From a halophilic archaeon SHRA6 (GTDB lineage: Archaea; Halobacteriota; Halobacteria; Halobacteriales; Haloferacaceae): a stretch of DNA of 64,000 nt. A program made the position numbers and the translations under genes. The DNA lies in the NCBI GenBank assembly GCA_005239175.1, contig SOPS01000005.1:1-64000 (forward strand), given 5' to 3'. The notes below the pieces were generated by a model that was not told the origin of the DNA, ran no database searches, and saw nothing but the letters and a program-made list of their open reading frames with translations. Below, in pieces: positions 1 through 6,866 of this stretch (positions are counted from its first letter, which is position 1; every line of letters begins with the position of its first letter).

Positions 1-755
1 CGGATCGGATACCGGTCTCGAACGCTGTTTGACCGGCGTTCTGCATTCGCTTTCGTTTGGTGAAATACTCGTGTCGCACTCGCTTGATGTCTGGGTACTC
101 GATAACGACTGAATCGAGTATATCACCCGTTTTTCGACACATTGCGGTGAGAGCCATACAGTCTTCGTTGATGTCCACACCAACGACAGTCTTCGCATCT
201 TTGGGAGATGCAACAGTGCGTTTTTTGTTCGTAACCGACACGTGGAGTCGCCACTCGTCGTGTTTATACACGAGTTCAGCAACCCCAACTCGCCACGCAG
301 TAGAACTGAGTGCATTCTTCAGTCGATGAAGATGATCAGGGCTCCCACGAAGAACACCTTTGACGTAGTTGTACGGCTTGTGACTGACTCGGAACCGAAC
401 ATCCCCCTCGCCGTCCACGGTAAGGGCGTATCCTTCGTTATGGTTCATTCGCATCGGATACGTTTCGTGGATGTATGGGAACGGTCGGCCCCAATCCTCG
501 TCCTTGTGATCGTGGTATGTCTCGATTTCTTTGAATGCTTTCTGAACGAGGAGTTGGGTGGTGTTTTTGACGTGGTTGGCGTTGTCAACGACAGTATCGT
601 GGATATCGTCCCAGTCCCAGCCTTGTTTGTCGAGTCGGTTAACCTCATTTCTGACTCGCCGGGCTTCGAGACAGCCTTCGTGCAAGTTGTCAGAACTCCC
701 TGTTTGGATAGTTAATCCAAAAGAAAGTGTGTGAGTGAGTCCTGACTCTTGCATT
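1..755 (-). CDS. TnpB/IS605 OrfB-family protein, partial (cut by window edge)
   Basis: An open frame of about 251 codons runs on the minus strand from ATG at 755 to the left edge with no stop. The translation has the look of haloarchaeal IS200/IS605 OrfB (TnpB) proteins: an N-terminal helical part beginning MQESGLTHTLSFGLTIQTGS, then a beta-rich segment ending in VVGVDINEDCMALTA, which matches the first RuvC-like catalytic Asp motif of TnpB. The rest of the RuvC domain and the zinc ribbon would lie outside the window, so it cannot be judged whether the gene is intact. TnpB proteins are RNA-guided nucleases carried by these elements. No TnpA gene is seen upstream, as in IS1341-type elements. 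Confidence 0.8.
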
Positions 756-807
756 ATGATAGTATTATTGTGAATTGTTGTAAATGTAGTGATTATTCGG
801 CATTCAC

Positions 808-829
808 CCACGGGTCAGGTGACCCGTGG
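808..829. repeat. Perfect inverted repeat upstream of tnpB, possible element left end
   Basis: Ten-base arms (808-817 and 820-829) flank a two-base centre and are perfectly complementary, about 50 bp before the tnpB start. IS200/IS605 elements use subterminal hairpins at their ends, so this may be the left-end hairpin. That role is inferred from position only. Twelve bases of the stem (ACGGGTCACCTG) recur in the tandem repeat at 31743-31799. Confidence 0.45.
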
Positions 830-942
830 TACTCTGCCTCGAAACCGTATAGAACGGAAGCCTGATTTCGGCGAGCCACAGCGACAATCGAACAACCAAC
901 AGAGCCGATGAATTATAATCACTGGCAGTAGAGGAGAGAGAT

Positions 943-1341
943 ATGAGCGAAGGAGACACGATTATAAACGCAGTTATCGGTGCAGTCGTTACAGTTGTGC
1001 TATCATTCACTGGGTTTTCCCCGATTCTGGGTGGTATGGTCGCAGGCTATCTACAGAAAGGAGATCGTTCCGGGGGCATCCGTGTCGGTGCGCTCTCTGG
1101 TGCGATCGCAGCCCTTCCGTTTCTCTTGCTGTTTTTGGTGTTTTTCGTGTTTGGAGGGTTCTTTATGACGGGCCCTATGATTAGCGATGGTATGGGCACC
1201 GGTATGGCCGTTCCTGGTGGATTCGTCTTTGTGCTTCTGTTTGGATTCGTGTTTGCGCTCATTTGGAGTGTCGGACTGAGCGCTCTCGGGGGGTATCTCG
1301 GTGTGTACATCGCTACTGAAACAGACATCGGAGGCAGCTAA
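943..1341 (+). CDS. DUF5518-like small membrane protein
   Basis: A 132-residue hydrophobic protein with about four predicted membrane segments rich in Gly, Ala, Phe and Val. The first helix pair contains a GFSPILGGMVAGYL segment, followed by a short polar loop with GDRSGGIRVGALSGAIA; this pattern is typical of the DUF5518 family that is common in haloarchaea. The family has no established function. It stands alone between the tnpB remnant and the diadenylate cyclase-like gene, with about 250 bp of apparently empty DNA downstream. The ATG at 943 follows an AGAGAGAT stretch that can act as a weak ribosome binding site. Confidence 0.7.
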   Translation: MSEGDTIINAVIGAVVTVVLSFTGFSPILGGMVAGYLQKGDRSGGIRVGALSGAIAALPFLLLFLVFFVFGGFFMTGPMISDGMGTGMAVPGGFVFVLLFGFVFALIWSVGLSALGGYLGVYIATETDIGGS

Positions 1342-1592
1342 CTGCGTTATTCCGCTCTTTTTATTGGCTAACAACGATGCCGGGTTACTTCACGGACTGA
1401 CCTGAAATCACCCAACGAGTGAGTCGAGTTACTGGTAGCCCCTACAGACTAATGATCAGATGCTGTTTCGCCCTCTCGTCAGGATTGCTGAGGCGAATCT
1501 TCAATCAGGGTGCAGTCAGATAATTCCAAGTACTATGAGTCGAATCTGAACAGAATTTAATAACGATCCGCGTCTATCTAAATAAGAGACAA

Positions 1593-2147
1593 ATGGACGA
1601 ACTCGATCAGGTGTTGAAAAAGTATGCCACCAGCCAGGATCTTATGGATCAGATCCGGTATGTTGCTGAGACGTTGAGTATGGAATTTGAAAAGTGGGAC
1701 GATCGCTACGTGAGTGGCCCTAGTTTGTACTTTCTGGTCGTTGCAGAAACTGATTTCGAGGACTACACCGACCCACTCGGGGAGAATATTTGGCCGACTG
1801 ATCGGTGTAAGATCGTACACGACTCACTCGAGAGATTTCGACGGGTCGCAGAAGACGTCGCATTTAGGCGGGATGGCGCGATCATTGTGACTGGAGACGG
1901 GACAATTCAACGACAGATGGTTCGCGTTCGGAGCCCCAACCCCACGGAGGTGCCGGCAGTTGAGTACCTCGAGTACCCTGACTGGATGGGAACTAAACAC
2001 ATGAGTGCCCTGGAAACGTCACTCCGAAAGAACGTCCTGTGGGCAATCACGCTCAGTGAAGAAAACGGACGTGTGACTACGTATCTTGATGGCACGTATC
2101 AGGACTACCCACGGGAGGAGATCGGCGGCCGGTGGCGACCTGATTGA
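1593..2147 (+). CDS. Stand-alone diadenylate cyclase (DisA_N/DAC) domain protein
   Basis: A 184-residue protein that appears to be almost only a DAC domain, the fold that condenses two ATP into cyclic di-AMP. Visible signatures are the DGA motif at residues 94-96 and the second motif GTKHMSA at 133-139 (the RHR-type motif, here with Lys in place of the first Arg), followed by the ITLSEENGRV strand typical of the family. The order and spacing match the C-terminal half of haloarchaeal DacZ as I remember it, which reads LDGA...GARHMAA...LSESDG. DacZ itself is about 270 residues, so this is a shorter paralogue. The last codons and the stop lie in an IS200/IS605-type end, so the original C-terminus may have been altered. 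Activity is not proven by sequence alone. Confidence 0.68.
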   Translation: MDELDQVLKKYATSQDLMDQIRYVAETLSMEFEKWDDRYVSGPSLYFLVVAETDFEDYTDPLGENIWPTDRCKIVHDSLERFRRVAEDVAFRRDGAIIVTGDGTIQRQMVRVRSPNPTEVPAVEYLEYPDWMGTKHMSALETSLRKNVLWAITLSEENGRVTTYLDGTYQDYPREEIGGRWRPD

Positions 2148-2180
2148 CATCCTCCCACGGCTGAAGCCGGTGGGCTTTCG
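2145..2180. mobile_element. Solitary IS200/IS605-type terminal hairpin
   Basis: The bases following the DAC gene begin TGACATCCTCCCACGGCTGA and form a stem of CCCACGGCT (2154-2162) with AGCCGGTGGG (2165-2174), one G bulged. This is the characteristic hairpin found at the end of haloarchaeal IS1341-type (TnpB-only) elements, where it also forms the 3' part of the omega RNA. Its orientation would place tnpB on the minus strand to the right, but none is present. It is therefore likely a solo end left by deletion, or a MITE-like remnant. Assignment rests on recognition of the motif. Confidence 0.55.
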
Positions 2181-2275
2181 CCTCGCTACCACTGTAATCG
2201 ACCTATGTGGCTCACCTGGGTTTCGACAGAACGGAAAGACGAAAAGTAAACACTGCTTGCGATCTTTTTTCTCAT

Positions 2276-2521
2276 ATGAACCATGATCGCCTCCATGCCC
2301 GGAAACCGACTCACGATATTGAACGCTGGTCGATCGGGACGATCCACGCAGTCGATCAGCGGGATGGCCACTGTGTCGTCACAGTCATCGACGAGAACAA
2401 CGAACCGGTCGAGTTAGTTGTCACGCTTGCGATTCGAGAGTTATTCCTGAGCCGGTTGGATATCAGTGAGGACGAATCTCCCATCGGTGAGCGGGTCTGG
2501 TACCGCAAGCACGGTGGCTGA
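2276..2521 (+). CDS. Conserved haloarchaeal small protein of unknown function
   Basis: An 81-residue protein starting MNHDRLHARKPTHDIERWSI. It contains an alternating beta pattern (GTIHAVDQRDGHCVVTVID, then PVELVVTLAIRELFLSRLD) that suggests a small beta barrel followed by a helix. I recognise this as a family seen widely in haloarchaea, without a known function. An in-frame GTG 69 bp upstream exists, but it lies next to the IS hairpin and would add a non-conserved segment, so the ATG at 2276 (preceded by an AT-rich stretch) is preferred. The MITE-like element begins 7 bp after the stop. Confidence 0.65.
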   Translation: MNHDRLHARKPTHDIERWSIGTIHAVDQRDGHCVVTVIDENNEPVELVVTLAIRELFLSRLDISEDESPIGERVWYRKHGG

Positions 2522-2527
2522 GACCAG

Positions 2528-2640
2528 GCTATAGTAACGTTTGCAACTCTTTGCAGCAGGCACCTCGAGATACAGTCAGAGAGAGCGTGAACCAGCAGTT
2601 CCTGAATCGAAGGGGAAAAATTGCAAACGCTACTATAGCT
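2528..2640. mobile_element. MITE-like element, copy 1
   Basis: A 113-bp non-coding element with terminal inverted repeats (GCTATAGTAACGTTTGCAA on the left; the right end is TTGCAAACGCTACTATAGC). A second copy lies at 21693-21808 with the same ends and a closely similar interior. Small size, inverted ends and repeat occurrence match a miniature inverted-repeat element mobilised by an IS transposase elsewhere in the genome. The parent IS family was not identified. Confidence 0.75.
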
Positions 2641-3365
2641 CTCTCATTTGTTTTTTGCATCTTCCTATGTGGTAGGAGCGTCGAGTGGGTGATCTGTGTC
2701 GTACACAAGTGCGATCGCCCACTGTCGCGGTTTCTACGTAGGCGTTGTTAAAACAGTTTGATAAATTACTTGTTCTACGTTTACTCTAATATTCTATATA
2801 TTTAACACGGTCCAATATCCATACTATTCGTCTCAACAATCGAGTTGTGCTGACGACTGAATCGGCGACGTAGAACCGGGCCAGTACCCAGGGCGATCGC
2901 GTCAACGATATCGTGATTTTGGAGGGTTCTATGAAAAGCTGCGGTGCAATCAGATTATCTTTGTCGAGTCGAGCGTTTCTGCAGTGAATTATCCAAGTAC
3001 GATCGGCGGCAGCGTACAGCTAGTATATTCTTCCTCAGCCTGTGTGTAGGATTTGAAACGAAAACGTGGATAGACTCCGTTCAATTCCGAGGATTATCCA
3101 CCCAGTTGTGAACAGTGTAGTGGAGCCTACTAATAGTAAATATCCAATAAATAAACTGTATTTATATTTGATAAATTAGCCACACCGCGGTGAATACAGA
3201 GACACACCACCAACTACGGGACTTCTTGCTCCACAACTTCGATACGGCCCCGGCTAAGAAGCAGGGAACGGTTTCTGGCACAGGTGATTCTGGAGACGTA
3301 TCTCCACAGCTGCTAATCCATACCTGGGCACCGCCAGGGAATATGTGAAAGAGTGATCGTGTCAT
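2641..3365. other. Long non-coding stretch between MITE and tRNA remnant
   Basis: About 725 bp without a convincing gene. The middle (2745-2820) is AT-rich, and related motifs (GTTTGATAAATTA at 2756 and ATTTGATAAATTA at 3167) occur twice. Possible frames here have none of the acidic composition of the neighbours. It looks like degraded mobile-element DNA, but no transposase fragment could be identified. Confidence 0.5.
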
Positions 3366-3487
3366 GTGGTCGGGGCAGATTCGAAGTAGTGCCAAGTGTT
3401 CCTGCTCGCTCCGCTTCGCGGGCTGCGACTCGCTGGCACCCGCTCGCAACGCTCGCGGTGATGCGGTTACGGCTACCCAAAGGCGGA
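3366..3487 (-). pseudogene. Broken tRNA-Pro(TGG)-like remnant with 77-bp insertion
   Basis: Two segments match the intact tRNA-Pro 40 bp further on. 3366-3385 corresponds to its acceptor and T-loop side, and 3463-3487 corresponds to the variable loop, anticodon arm and part of the D side (22 of 25 bases identical). The anticodon loop reads TTTGGGT on the minus strand, which would give anticodon TGG instead of CGG. About 77 bp rich in GCTCGC-type inverted repeats replace two bases of the T arm, and the 5' acceptor strand cannot be found. It is therefore probably a dead tRNA-Pro(TGG) or an integration scar. Confidence 0.55.
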
Positions 3488-3524
3488 CATGGCTTTGCCT
3501 GACAGGTGTTAGATGCGGGAAAAG

Positions 3525-3597
3525 TGGGCCGGCGCAGATTCGAACTGCGGTTACGGCCACCCGAAGGCCGAAGGATACCAAGCTACCCCACCGGCCC
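3525..3597 (-). tRNA. tRNA-Pro (anticodon CGG)
   Basis: The minus strand folds into a full cloverleaf: acceptor GGGCCGG/CCGGCCC, D arm with GGGTAGCTTGGTATCC, anticodon stem CGGCC/GGCCG around loop TTCGGGT (anticodon CGG), variable TAAC, T arm CGCAG-TTCGAAT-CTGCG and discriminator A. CCA is not encoded. The D arm and discriminator are typical of archaeal tRNA-Pro. Confidence 0.93.
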
Positions 3598-3668
3598 GCA
3601 TACGCCCGTTACCCGATGAGAAAGTTAACCGTTCCGGAATTCAAGTAGCGATCGACCGCTGTCACCGC

Positions 3669-3917
3669 CTACTGGACCGATCGCCGAACCACACGCGTGG
3701 AGATGACGTACGTCACGGCGACAGCAACGATGAACAACGCGGTCCCGAAGATTGCGGGGTTTGCAGTCGACAACAGCGTGGTGAGTTGTGCTTGAAACGG
3801 AATCGTCACAACCGCGGCAAAAACCACTGCCGAGAGCCCAACAAGCACGGCCCAAATGAGCGTGAACACGGAGATTGGGCCGACCGTCGGAGCCTGATTA
3901 TCGGTTTGGTAGCTCAT
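3669..3917 (-). CDS. Small two-helix membrane protein
   Basis: An 82-residue protein starting MSYQTDNQAPTVGP, with two clear hydrophobic helices separated by a loop (QAQLTTLLSTANPA) and ending in a basic tail (TRVVRRSVQ). The ATG at 3917 is chosen because the upstream in-frame extension encodes non-acidic, Cys/Tyr-rich sequence that overlaps the promoter region (a TATGATATACATAC stretch). No family could be named with certainty. It is divergent from the NosL gene and could belong to the copper/respiration region, but the sequence gives no direct evidence for a role. Confidence 0.55.
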   Translation of the reverse strand: MSYQTDNQAPTVGPISVFTLIWAVLVGLSAVVFAAVVTIPFQAQLTTLLSTANPAIFGTALFIVAVAVTYVISTRVVRRSVQ

Positions 3918-4081
3918 ACACGAGTATTGTATGTATATCATAAAACCCCAAGTGGATATTCTCAAGCGGTGGGAACGGGAGACCGGCGTCCAAACGCATA
4001 ATCAGGTTTCAAAAGAGATGGAGTCGCGGGATTCGAGGGGTGTACCATATTGCCTATCTCGTCCGGCTCAAACAATCTAGT

Positions 4082-4660
4082 ATGGCTCGAAATAGGCAAC
4101 GCTGTGAGGCCCACTCCCGCCGAACACTGCTTCAGGCGCTCGGAATCACAACAACGGCCGTGATCGCCGGCTGTCTCGGAAGCGACGAGCAAACGCCAGA
4201 GGCGGTGTCGCTCGACGACGGACAGACCTGCGACGAGTGTGGGATGGTGATCAACGAACACCCGGGGCCGACCGGGCAGGTGTTTTTTGCTGAGGACCGG
4301 CTCGATCGAGATGGGCCGGCGTGGTTCTGCAGCGGGATATGTACGTACTCGTATCGATTCGATCGCGAAGACGAAGGATGGGAGCCACTGGTGACATACC
4401 TGACCGACTACAGCCGTGTGGAGTACGACATCAGGGGCGAAAGCGATCGCTCAATCTCAGCACATCTCAGCGCAGACAGCTACCGGCCTGAATCAGCGCT
4501 CGTGGTCGTTGCGGGCAGCGACGTCGGCGGGGCGATGGGTCCAGACATCATACCATTTTCCGACACCGAAGAGGCATCTACGTTCGCAGACGAATACAGC
4601 GGGACCGTTGTTGATGCGGTTGATGTCGATCGCGAACTAATCGACGGCATCCGATCGTGA
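4082..4660 (+). CDS. nosL: NosL-family copper-binding Tat lipoprotein
   Basis: A 192-residue protein. Residues 12-31 form a Tat lipoprotein signal (SRRTLLQALG...AGC, lipid Cys31). The mature part starts with the NosL copper motif CDECGM (Cys50, Cys53, Met55), followed by conserved stretches FFAEDR, WFCSGICTY and IIPFSDTEEASTFADEYSG. NosL proteins bind Cu(I) outside the membrane and pass it to copper enzymes, classically nitrous oxide reductase. Here the gene is convergent with a TauE-type exporter and 1.3 kb from the ba3 oxidase genes, and no nosZ is visible, so the recipient may be an oxidase CuA site (inference). The ATG at 4082 gives a proper signal; an upstream in-frame start would not. 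Confidence 0.85.
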   Translation: MARNRQRCEAHSRRTLLQALGITTTAVIAGCLGSDEQTPEAVSLDDGQTCDECGMVINEHPGPTGQVFFAEDRLDRDGPAWFCSGICTYSYRFDREDEGWEPLVTYLTDYSRVEYDIRGESDRSISAHLSADSYRPESALVVVAGSDVGGAMGPDIIPFSDTEEASTFADEYSGTVVDAVDVDRELIDGIRS

Positions 4661-4678
4661 TCGACCCCAAAACGACGC

Positions 4679-5689
4679 TCAATCAGAGAGCATCGCCGAT
4701 TCGGTCCCCCGCGCCCGAACCGAACGGATCGCACTACCGATCACGATACTGGCGACGATTACTGCGGATCCAACGATCAACACCGCGCTGACAGTGTCGA
4801 GATATCCAATTCCAAGGATCGTCCCAACCCGGTCGATCGCGACTGCAACCGCAGCGATGAGCAGCATCAGCCCAAAGTAGATTCGGGTTTCGTCCTCGTC
4901 AACCACGACTGTCGACGCCGAGCCGATCTGTGCGCCGAGCGCGCTTCCAAACAATAGCGGGACGACGATCGATAACTCGACACCGCCGGCCTGCCCGTAG
5001 GTGAACGCCCCCGCACCGCCGGAGATGAGTCCGCCGACCAGATTCGTCCCGACCGCGATTGGGAGCGGCATACCGATCAGATAGTGAATCGCTGGCAGCC
5101 GAATAAAGCCCCCACCGATCCCCAGAAAGCCAGAGAGAATACCCACCACGAGCGCAACCGCTGAGATAACCCAGATCGAGACTCGTGTGCCGCCACTGAG
5201 GGTGACCATCGGCGGAATATTGTACGACTGAATCTGCCGGGCGAGTTCGGGGATATCTTCGTCGACATTCGCGTCAGACTCGTCGCTGTCGTCTTCGATC
5301 GCATTCTTTGTGAACAACAGCCCGATGCCAGCGAGCAACACGACGTAGGTCGCACCGATAACCACCTCTGCGGCACCGAGTGTCTCCAGGTAGAACACGC
5401 CGATTCGACCGATCTCAATTCCAACACTGAGCCCGACTGCCATCAGCAGACCAAGCTTGTAGTCGACCTGCCCAATGCCGTGGTGTTTGATCATGGCGAT
5501 AATCGCCGTCCCGAAAACGAAGGCCATCGCGCTGCCAATCGCAACTCGTGCGGGATATCCCATCACGAGCAGCGCAGGCGTGACCAGGAACGATCCGCCC
5601 ATCCCAAAAAATCCGTACAATAACCCAACGACGAAGCCGAATCCGACAAACGTCACGAGTACGCTCACGGCGATTCCGAACAGCTCCAT
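4679..5689 (-). CDS. TauE/SafE-family membrane exporter
   Basis: A 336-residue integral membrane protein with about eight hydrophobic segments in two halves. Each half carries the family's glycine-rich signature: GLLYGFFGMGGSFLVTPALL near the N-terminus and ILSGFLGIGGGFIRLPAIHY in the second half, separated by an acidic cytoplasmic loop (DDSDESDANVDEDIPEL). Members move sulfite, organosulfonates, sulfoacetate or related anions. A TATTG-TR-CAATA palindrome shared with sulfur genes lies about 200 bp upstream, which supports a sulfur anion. Start ATG 5689 is used because the upstream extension is Arg-rich. A possible 48-codon frame ends one base before this ATG. Confidence 0.8.
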   Translation of the reverse strand: MELFGIAVSVLVTFVGFGFVVGLLYGFFGMGGSFLVTPALLVMGYPARVAIGSAMAFVFGTAIIAMIKHHGIGQVDYKLGLLMAVGLSVGIEIGRIGVFYLETLGAAEVVIGATYVVLLAGIGLLFTKNAIEDDSDESDANVDEDIPELARQIQSYNIPPMVTLSGGTRVSIWVISAVALVVGILSGFLGIGGGFIRLPAIHYLIGMPLPIAVGTNLVGGLISGGAGAFTYGQAGGVELSIVVPLLFGSALGAQIGSASTVVVDEDETRIYFGLMLLIAAVAVAIDRVGTILGIGYLDTVSAVLIVGSAVIVASIVIGSAIRSVRARGTESAMLSD

Positions 5690-5690
5690 A

Positions 5691-5837
5691 CTACCCTCTC
5701 CCCCGTCGGCGTCGGTTTCCGTCGCGATCGCGTGTCGGCTGTGTGCCGGTGCCTCTCGCCGGCGCACCCGGCGCGATTGAAGGAGTCTCCGTTATGTACC
5801 ACTCCGCTCGGACGGGCAACTGAGATTGTGATGACAT
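5691..5837 (-). CDS. Possible small leader ORF before the TauE-type gene
   Basis: A 48-codon frame opens at ATG 5837, about 50 nt downstream of a TATA box (5905-5912) and of the operator palindrome. It closes with TAG one base before the exporter ATG. The peptide is rich in Arg, Gly and Pro (RDRDGNRRRRGRG at the end), which is unlike haloarchaeal proteins. It may be a leader whose translation is coupled to the exporter, or chance. Nothing beyond position supports it. Confidence 0.25.
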   Translation of the reverse strand: MSSQSQLPVRAEWYITETPSIAPGAPARGTGTQPTRDRDGNRRRRGRG

Positions 5838-5885
5838 ACTCACTCAAGTGATGATACGACAACAGCGGACATATAGTTTTGGTAC

Positions 5886-5897
5886 TATTGTACAATA
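5886..5897. promoter_or_regulatory. TATTGTACAATA palindrome in TauE promoter
   Basis: A perfect 12-base palindrome a few bases downstream of a CATATATAAATG-like box on the minus strand, where it would cover the transcription start. The same motif (TATTG-TR-CAATA) occurs at 16213-16224, 25725-25736 (one mismatch) and 29895-29906, all next to sulfur-related genes. It is interpreted as a repressor operator. Confidence 0.55.
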
Positions 5898-5932
5898 CTA
5901 ACATTTATATATGCCAAAAAATACGTGCCCGA

Positions 5933-6622
5933 TCAGGCCGGAGTCTCCGAGACAGAACAGCTAGCCGTTGTTCGCGCAACCGCAAACACGAGCAGACCGA
6001 TGGTCACAAGAAACACGACAGTCGCGATGTCGTATCCAGCAGTGGCGACGGCTCGGCTCGCACCTGCCCCGCCGATCGCCCCCGCAACCGCGCCGACGAG
6101 CGGGGCTGTGCAGCTCACACACGTTACGAACCCAAGGGCTGCGGCTTTGATTGATCCGCCGGCACCAGCGACGAGGACGTAGACGATGTACCCCAGTGCC
6201 AGATAGCCGATCCATTTGAACGGCACGATAGAGAATCCGATTACCGATCCCTCGTATACGATGATCGGCCCCCAACCCGGAATTGCAGGTGACAGTGACA
6301 GCGAACCCGTCCCGGATCCCGCCCGAACCAGTCCACTCACCCAGAGCAACGCGATTACGTATCCGCTACCGACAATCGCAGCGATCGCTCGGTTCGATCG
6401 AACAGGGACCGTTCCCTGAACCCACACCGCCGCAGCCAGTCCCCCGGTGATCCAGATAACAGGGTACACGACCGAGCGATAGTCGGTAATCAATGGTGAG
6501 AGGGCCTGGAGATAACCAGCGATCGAGGCGATAACGGCGACTGCAACCGCCACCGCGACGGCGACCGATCGCTGCAGCGGTGTCGTCTCGGGTAAGCCAC
6601 CAAACTGCGGGGAGATGGACAT
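5933..6622 (-). CDS. Polytopic membrane protein with CxxC, ba3 oxidase operon
   Basis: A 229-residue membrane protein with about six to seven hydrophobic segments. Its notable feature is a GFVTCVSCTAPLVGAVAGAIGG-type stretch, in which a CxxC pair lies at the start of a helix, a place suited to metal binding or thiol redox chemistry. It follows the oxidase genes in the same direction with only 16 bp after cbaE, so it is likely cotranscribed. It may take part in oxidase assembly or copper delivery, but that is inference from context. The start at ATG 6622 removes an Arg/Ser-rich extension that overlaps cbaE. Confidence 0.65.
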   Translation of the reverse strand: MSISPQFGGLPETTPLQRSVAVAVAVAVAVIASIAGYLQALSPLITDYRSVVYPVIWITGGLAAAVWVQGTVPVRSNRAIAAIVGSGYVIALLWVSGLVRAGSGTGSLSLSPAIPGWGPIIVYEGSVIGFSIVPFKWIGYLALGYIVYVLVAGAGGSIKAAALGFVTCVSCTAPLVGAVAGAIGGAGASRAVATAGYDIATVVFLVTIGLLVFAVARTTASCSVSETPA

Positions 6623-6638
6623 AGCGGCGCTCGAACCG

Positions 6639-6866
6639 TCAGTCGCCTCCCTCGTTGTGGTCGCTCGCAGGGCGGCCGCCGCCGAGATATCCGAGGTTGA
6701 GCGCGACAGCGACGATCGCGACAATGAGCACGGTTCCCGCGATGTACGGCGTTGCCGGCGTGTCAATCCCTAAAAAGAGGCCGATCGCACTTCGGATCTC
6801 CCAGAGGACCACGAACAACACGGCCCCGCCAACGAGGATTCCTGCTTTCGTCGTATCGTCGCTCAT
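6639..6866 (-). CDS. cbaE: CbaE-like small subunit of ba3-type oxidase
   Basis: A 75-residue protein with two hydrophobic helices (GILVGGAVLFVVLWEIRSAIG and YIAGTVLIVAIVAVALNLGYL) and a short polar tail. Its start overlaps the stop of the large subunit gene by four bases. In Natronomonas pharaonis the ba3-type oxidase genes are ordered cbaD-cbaB-cbaA-cbaE, and this gene takes the cbaE position and size. Its exact function in the complex is unknown. It could equally be called a DUF-type companion protein. Confidence 0.7.
   Translation of the reverse strand: MSDDTTKAGILVGGAVLFVVLWEIRSAIGLFLGIDTPATPYIAGTVLIVAIVAVALNLGYLGGGRPASDHNEGGD

Noticed and set aside
2551-2751. 66-codon frame over the MITE-like element
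   Set aside because: It crosses the element boundary and has Cys/Arg-rich, non-haloarchaeal composition.
3162-3581. 139-codon frame on the minus strand beside tRNA-Pro
   Set aside because: It runs through the tRNA and the tRNA remnant; composition is Ser/Pro/Cys-rich with no domain.
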